NCBI RefSeq assembly: GCF_000802965.1 | Contig: NZ_JSAK01000013.1 | Span: forward strand, 124,001 to 188,000 | DNA: 64,000 bases | Direction of reading: 5' to 3' | Source: Pseudomonas fluorescens | GTDB taxonomy: Bacteria; Pseudomonadota; Gammaproteobacteria; Pseudomonadales; Pseudomonadaceae | Shown here: positions 59,870-64,000 of the stretch, piece after piece | How positions within the stretch are numbered: position 1 is the stretch's first letter | Layout: the number at the start of each line of letters is the position of its first letter | The notes under the pieces: model-generated | The model's database searches: none | What the model was told of the DNA's origin: nothing | The model's input: the letters and a program-made list of their open reading frames with translations, nothing else | Translations under genes and position numbers: made by a program

Positions 59870-61198
59870 TCAATCCAGGCCCAGCTTCTTCAGCCTGTAA
59901 CGCATCGAGCGAAACGACAAATTCAACCGCTGAGCCGCCGCCGTACGGTTCCAGCGGGTTTCCTCCAAGGCCTGAAGGAGAAGCTGGCGTTCGACGTTCT
60001 CCAGATAGACCTCCAGGTTGTCGATCTGCGTCAGATCCGGCACTCCGTCTTCTACCGCACAGTTGCCTTCAGCCAAACGCAGGTCGCTGTCCTCGATCTG
60101 TCTGTTTTCGCACAACGTGTGAGCTCGTTCGAGCATGTTCTCCAGCTCCCGCACGTTGCCCGGGAAGCGATAGCTTTTCAGCGCATCGATGGCTTGTGGC
60201 TGGAGTTTTGCCACCGGTTGGCCGGTGTCCGCCGCAAGCCGCGTGAGTACATGGCTGGCCAGCGTCTCGATGTCGTCGCGGCGTTCGCGCAAGGGCGGAA
60301 CTCGCAGCTCGATCACGTTCAAGCGGTAGTACAAATCCTGACGAAAGCGTTCGGCGGCGACTTCGGCATCGAGGTCTTTATGGGTGGCGCAAAGAACGCG
60401 CACATCGACCACTTCTTCCTGTTGCCCGCCGACGCTGCGTACGGCTTTCTCCTGAATGGCCCGCAGTAGTTTGACCTGCATCGGTAGCGGCAGATCAGCC
60501 ACTTCATCGAGAAACAAGGTACCGCCATGAGCAGCCTGGAACAGGCCGGGCTTGTCTTCGATAGCGCCGCTGAAGCTGCCTTTGCGGTGACCGAAAAACT
60601 CGCTTTCCATCAGCTCCGACGGAATCGCGCCACAGTTGACAGGTACAAACGCTTGATTGGCGCGCGGTCCGCGTTCGTGAATCAGCCGTGCGACCAACTC
60701 CTTGCCGCTACCAGACTCGCCGCTGATGTAAACCGGCGCCTGGCTGCGCGCCAGTTTGTCGATCTGTTTGCGCAGAATGCGCATGGGCAGTGAATCGCCA
60801 AGCAAGCGACGATCGATGGCCGCGCCCGGTGCAGGCAACAGCAGGGCGCTGCCGACCAGTTCCCGCAGGCGGGTGAGGTCCACCGGTTTGCTCAGGAAGT
60901 CGAAAGCACCGGCCTTCAGGGCGTTGATCGCCGTTTCGACATTGCCATAGGCGGTGATCATGGCCACCGGGGTTTGTGGGTAGCGTTGCTGGATGTGCTG
61001 CACCAGTTCAAGGCCGGTGCCGTCGGGCAGGCGCATGTCGGTCAGGCACAAGTCGAATGCCTCGCGCTTGAGCAGGGCTAGGGCCTCGCCAGCGTTGCGG
61101 GCACAGAAGGTGTCGAGTTTCATCCGTCCCAGGGTGATTTCCAGGAGTTCGCGAATATCCGGTTCGTCGTCGACGATCAGGACTTTTTGCCGTGACAT
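59870..61198 (-). CDS. pilR: Sigma-54-dependent response regulator PilR
   Basis: A 442-residue NtrC-type activator of pilin genes. The receiver domain has the phosphorylation site D54 (CLTDMRLPDG) and DD at 10-11; the AAA+ domain has GESGSGKE, and the loop that contacts sigma-54 reads GSFSGA (GAFTGA in most family members); the C-terminal Fis-type HTH is RWNRTAAAQRLNLSFRSMRY. A longer frame starts at 61294, but ATG 61198 (MSRQKVLIVDDEPDIRELL) is the normal start. It follows pilS by 2 bases. Confidence 0.95.
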   Translation of the reverse strand: MSRQKVLIVDDEPDIRELLEITLGRMKLDTFCARNAGEALALLKREAFDLCLTDMRLPDGTGLELVQHIQQRYPQTPVAMITAYGNVETAINALKAGAFDFLSKPVDLTRLRELVGSALLLPAPGAAIDRRLLGDSLPMRILRKQIDKLARSQAPVYISGESGSGKELVARLIHERGPRANQAFVPVNCGAIPSELMESEFFGHRKGSFSGAIEDKPGLFQAAHGGTLFLDEVADLPLPMQVKLLRAIQEKAVRSVGGQQEEVVDVRVLCATHKDLDAEVAAERFRQDLYYRLNVIELRVPPLRERRDDIETLASHVLTRLAADTGQPVAKLQPQAIDALKSYRFPGNVRELENMLERAHTLCENRQIEDSDLRLAEGNCAVEDGVPDLTQIDNLEVYLENVERQLLLQALEETRWNRTAAAQRLNLSFRSMRYRLKKLGLD

Positions 61199-61200
61199 GT

Positions 61201-62811
61201 TCAACTTTGTTTCCGTCCGTGAGCAAAGGTGATCCGAAAGCAGCCGCCGCCTTGGCGTGGTTTGAAGTCTAGGCGGGCCTGGTTGCTTTCGCACAGCTCA
61301 CGGGACAGATACAGCCCCAGGCCAGTGCCTTGGTGACTGGTGGTGAAGAAGGGCTCGAATAATTGCGCTTGAAGATCGGGGGCCACGCCGGGGCCGTCGT
61401 CGATGACTTCGAGGATTGGCAATTGGCTGGTTGGATCGATGAATAACTCGAGCCAAACCTGTGCCAAGTCGTGATGCTGCGCACTGTGACGCCATGCATT
61501 GCGGATCAGGTTGTCGAGAATCTGGTGAAGCTGGTTGGGGTCCATCAAGGTCTTGATGTCTCCCGCAGCGATGCGCAGGTGAAGCTGCTGGCGATCGGTC
61601 GCTCGCTCACGGGTTTCGGCCACGAACTGTTCCAGCCACGGCTTGAGGTCGAGTCGTTGTGGCAAGGTTTGCTGGCGCCGGGACAGTTGCAGGACGTTTT
61701 CGATAACCCGATTCATTCGCTGAGAGTGGTCTTGAATAATCTGCGTCAGACGTCGATCCGCGCCGTTCAGTTCCTCGGATTCGCGCAATAGCTGCGCGGC
61801 ATGACTGATGGCGCCCAACGGATTGCGGATTTCATGGGCGATGCCGGCGGTGAGGCGACCGAGGGCGGCAAGCTTCAGCTGCTGGGCCTGTTGAGCGATC
61901 TGGGCGAGGTCTTCGAGAAAGATCAGCGTCTGGTGATTCGGGCTTGTGTCCAGCGCGATGAAGCTCGGTTGCAGCTCCTGGCCGCTGCTGGGGATTTTCA
62001 GGCTCTGCGGGCGTAGCGTCGGGTTGTTGAGCCACAGTTGCAGGCGTTCTACCAAGGCGGGGAAGTGATCGTCTATCAGCCGGCCTTCGAGACGCTCGCA
62101 ATCGAGCAGGGTCAGGGCACTATGGTTGGCCAATTGCACGCGTCGTTGCTCATCGAGCACCAAAATACCGGTGCGCATGCGTTGCAAGATCAGCGCGTTG
62201 AGTGTTTCCAGGCCGACGACTTCACTGGCCTTTTGTTCGGCCAGGGTTTCGCTGACTTCCAGTCGTCGGATCAAGGCTTGCACCAGTAAAGCCGCGGCAA
62301 AACACAGGGCGCCGAGGGTGCCGACTTGCAGATAGTCGTTGGGATTGGCGGGATAGCTAAAGCTCAGCAGGAAGCTCAAACCGACGATGCCGAGCGCGCC
62401 AACAGCGGCAATCAGCAGGCCGATACGCCTTCGCAACAAGGTATTGCTGATGGCCACCGAGACGATCAGCAAGTTGCCAATGGCGCTGGCCACGCCGCCG
62501 GCGGCGTAGAACAGGCCGCACAACAGCAGGACATCGATTAGCGCCAGGCTAAATAATTGCGTCGGGCGGCGGGTGTTCTCGAAGAAGACCACCAGCAGGA
62601 TGTTCAGTACCAGATACAACCAGCTGCCAATGCGCAGCAGGTCGTCATTGGCGGAGGTCAACAGCCGGTTGTCCATGTTGCTGGAAATCAACAACACCAG
62701 GGTAATGCCGACGCTTAAACGGTAGAGGTGATAAAGGCGCAGCAGTCGCTGGGCCTGTTTGCCGCGTGGACTGGAGGCCTCAGCGATCACTTGGACCGGG
62801 GCCTTGCTCAA
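61201..62811 (-). CDS. pilS: Sensor histidine kinase PilS
   Basis: A 536-residue inner-membrane kinase that phosphorylates PilR. Six hydrophobic segments (about residues 30-190), a PAS-like linker, HisKA with H326 (GIAHEIRNPLGAISHAAQLL) and an HATPase domain with DNLIRNAWRHS and DDGPGVAPDLQAQLFEPFFT are seen. The start is TTG at 62811, which lies inside the end of the PP0621-type gene (32-base overlap); LRLYHLYRLSVGITLVLLIS follows, as in other PilS proteins. The alternative is a GTG a few codons downstream. Confidence 0.95.
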   Translation of the reverse strand: MSKAPVQVIAEASSPRGKQAQRLLRLYHLYRLSVGITLVLLISSNMDNRLLTSANDDLLRIGSWLYLVLNILLVVFFENTRRPTQLFSLALIDVLLLCGLFYAAGGVASAIGNLLIVSVAISNTLLRRRIGLLIAAVGALGIVGLSFLLSFSYPANPNDYLQVGTLGALCFAAALLVQALIRRLEVSETLAEQKASEVVGLETLNALILQRMRTGILVLDEQRRVQLANHSALTLLDCERLEGRLIDDHFPALVERLQLWLNNPTLRPQSLKIPSSGQELQPSFIALDTSPNHQTLIFLEDLAQIAQQAQQLKLAALGRLTAGIAHEIRNPLGAISHAAQLLRESEELNGADRRLTQIIQDHSQRMNRVIENVLQLSRRQQTLPQRLDLKPWLEQFVAETRERATDRQQLHLRIAAGDIKTLMDPNQLHQILDNLIRNAWRHSAQHHDLAQVWLELFIDPTSQLPILEVIDDGPGVAPDLQAQLFEPFFTTSHQGTGLGLYLSRELCESNQARLDFKPRQGGGCFRITFAHGRKQS

Positions 62812-63013
62812 GGTGAGCCTGGCTGCAGTACCACTGTTGTTGAAGGCTTAGCGCGCGGTCACGGGGCAGGTGAACGCCGCAATGGGCGCAGCGGACCATG
62901 GGCGCCGCTTCCAGCTCGGCGGAGGACTTGGGTGCCGAAGCCTGGCCCTTGTACTTGCGCCAGAACCACACGGCGGCGGCAATCACGGCGATCCAGAATA
63001 GTAAACGAAGCAT
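62780..63013 (-). CDS. PP0621 family small membrane protein
   Basis: A 77-residue protein with one membrane segment (LLFWIAVIAAAVWFWRKYKG), then a cytoplasmic zinc-ribbon-like part: C42 and C45 (RCAHCGVHLPRD) and C63 (WYCSQAHLE). It corresponds to the family named after PP_0621 of P. putida, which also lies beside pilS as I recall. Metal binding is an inference. Its end overlaps pilS by 32 bases, so the two are probably one unit. Confidence 0.87.
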   Translation of the reverse strand: MLRLLFWIAVIAAAVWFWRKYKGQASAPKSSAELEAAPMVRCAHCGVHLPRDRALSLQQQWYCSQAHLEQGPGPSDR

Positions 63014-63102
63014 GGTGAGCTGCTTTATGACGGATGAATCGCCAGTTTAGCCAAGGACATGACAGGCGCACAGCGTATTCGCGCGGCATAAAAACGGCGC
63101 AA

Positions 63103-63134
63103 TAAAAAAGGGAGACTCAAGAGTCTCCCTTTCT
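63103..63134 (-). terminator. Rho-independent terminator of bamD
   Basis: AAGGGAGACTC-AAG-AGTCTCCCTT with A-run and T-side; on the minus strand it lies just after the bamD stop. Confidence 0.9.
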
Positions 63135-63149
63135 GCACCGCCGGTCGTG

Positions 63150-64000
63150 TCAGTCGAACACGCCGAAGGTCATGTAGCTGAACCACGAGCGGTCTTCATT
63201 GTTGCCTTCCGCTTCGTGTTCCTCTTCCTCGATCACATCGCCGTCTGCATCTTTAGGCTTGAGTTCGTTCGGAATCGCGTCTTTGGCATCCTGGAACTGC
63301 TTCTGCACGTCCTGGTTGGCGCGGGTTTCTCCCGGTGGCAGCGGAGGACGGGATTCGATCAGACCCAGGGTCGCCTTGCTCAGCCACGAACGGTTGTCGG
63401 CTTCGTCCATCGACGGCACGAACTGGCCGTCCACCAGGCTTGGGTGGTTCGGGTAGTTGAGCTTCAGGGTTTCGAGGCTGGTGGCCGCCAGTTCGTCCAG
63501 GTGCAGACGCTGATAGGCTTCGGTCATCACCGCCAGGCCGTCAGCCACCGAAGGGGTCTCCTGGAAGTTTTCCACCACGTAACGGCCACGGTTCGCGGCA
63601 GCAACATAGGCCTGACGGGTCAGGTAGTAGTGGGCAACGTGAATCTCATAGGCAGCCAGCAGGTTGCGCAGGTAGATCATGCGCTGCTTGGCGTCCGGCG
63701 AGTAGCGGCTGTTCGGGAAGCGGCTGGTCAGCTGGGCGAACTCGTTGTAGGAGTCGCGAGCGGCGCCCGGGTCACGCTTGGTCATGTCCAGCGGCAGGAA
63801 GCGCGACAGCAGGCCCACGTCCTGGTCGAAAGAAGTCAGGCCCTTGAGGTAGTAGGCGTAATCGACGTTCGGATGCTGCGGGTGCAGGCGAATGAAGCGC
63901 TCGGCAGCGGCTTTCGCAGCCTCAGGCTCGGCATTCTTGTAGTTGGCGTAGATGAGTTCGAGTTGCGCCTGGTCGGCATAGCGACCGAACGGATAACGCG
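63150..64000 (-). CDS. bamD: Outer membrane protein assembly factor BamD (ComL), N-terminally cut by the window edge
   Basis: The frame is open to the end of the window, so only about 283 C-terminal residues are seen; the signal peptide and lipobox lie outside. BamD is an outer-membrane lipoprotein of the BAM complex. The TPR-like region reads [40 protein letters not shown] and [20 protein letters not shown]. The C-terminal extension is acidic ([20 protein letters not shown]) and longer than in E. coli, which is usual in Pseudomonas. An internal ATG at 63818 is not the start. Confidence 0.95.
   Translation of the reverse strand, partial: RYPFGRYADQAQLELIYANYKNAEPEAAKAAAERFIRLHPQHPNVDYAYYLKGLTSFDQDVGLLSRFLPLDMTKRDPGAARDSYNEFAQLTSRFPNSRYSPDAKQRMIYLRNLLAAYEIHVAHYYLTRQAYVAAANRGRYVVENFQETPSVADGLAVMTEAYQRLHLDELAATSLETLKLNYPNHPSLVDGQFVPSMDEADNRSWLSKATLGLIESRPPLPPGETRANQDVQKQFQDAKDAIPNELKPKDADGDVIEEEEHEAEGNNEDRSWFSYMTFGVFD

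Overview
This window is chromosomal DNA from a fluorescent Pseudomonas. The evidence is the gene order, which matches other pseudomonads as I remember them (cioAB-rlmG-luxR solo-fpr-mscL-radA-pilZ-cstA-ybdD-yjiA; glyA-morA-ettA-gdhA; ispB/rplU-rpmA-obg-proB-creA/rpsT/murJ-ribF-ileS-lspA-fkpB-ispH; minor pilin cluster-thiO-pilR-pilS-bamD). The high G+C content and the many extragenic palindromes of the GTAGGAGC / GTGGGAGC type also fit. I see no tRNA, rRNA, CRISPR array, insertion sequence or integrase.

Layout. Bases 1-2,000 hold the end of a cyanide-insensitive quinol oxidase operon. Bases 2,000-11,550 hold an rRNA methyltransferase, a LuxR solo next to a ferredoxin-NADP reductase, mscL, radA, a PilZ c-di-GMP receptor and a pyruvate-type CstA transporter operon with its YbdD and YjiA partners. 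Bases 11,550-18,000 are accessory: a class II lanthipeptide precursor (lanA) with its LanM synthetase, then a dicarboxylate-type symporter with two GntR regulators. They sit between yjiA and glyA, which I recall as close neighbours in P. aeruginosa. Bases 18,300-27,300 hold glyA, the GGDEF/EAL sensor MorA, the translation factor EttA and glutamate dehydrogenase. Bases 27,300-39,000 hold envelope proteins, several of unknown function, a GreA/B-like protein, a Lon-like protease, FklB and small conserved genes, one behind a probable Fur box. Bases 39,100-52,300 are housekeeping: isoprenoid, ribosome, GTPase, proline, lipid II flippase, flavin, Ile-tRNA and lipoprotein-processing genes. Bases 52,250-64,000 hold the type IV minor pilin/PilY1 operon, thiO, the PilSR two-component system and the start-truncated bamD.

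The most interesting locus is the two-gene lanthipeptide system at 11,806-15,098. It has a 50-residue precursor with a double-glycine leader and a Cys-rich core (CTNMSCGTLHCTVLGCGC), a strong RNA hairpin between the genes, and a 1,026-residue LanM with intact lyanthionine-kinase-like and cyclase zinc residues. No transporter, protease, immunity or regulator gene lies beside it. Other points of note are a GreA/B-like factor that lacks the acidic tip, a Lon-like protease with a degenerate P-loop, two GGTCTKACC operator-like sites before the symporter gene, a 93-bp tandem duplication of the 3' end of thiO with a palindrome, and three families of paired extragenic palindromes (REPIN-like) in most intergenic gaps.
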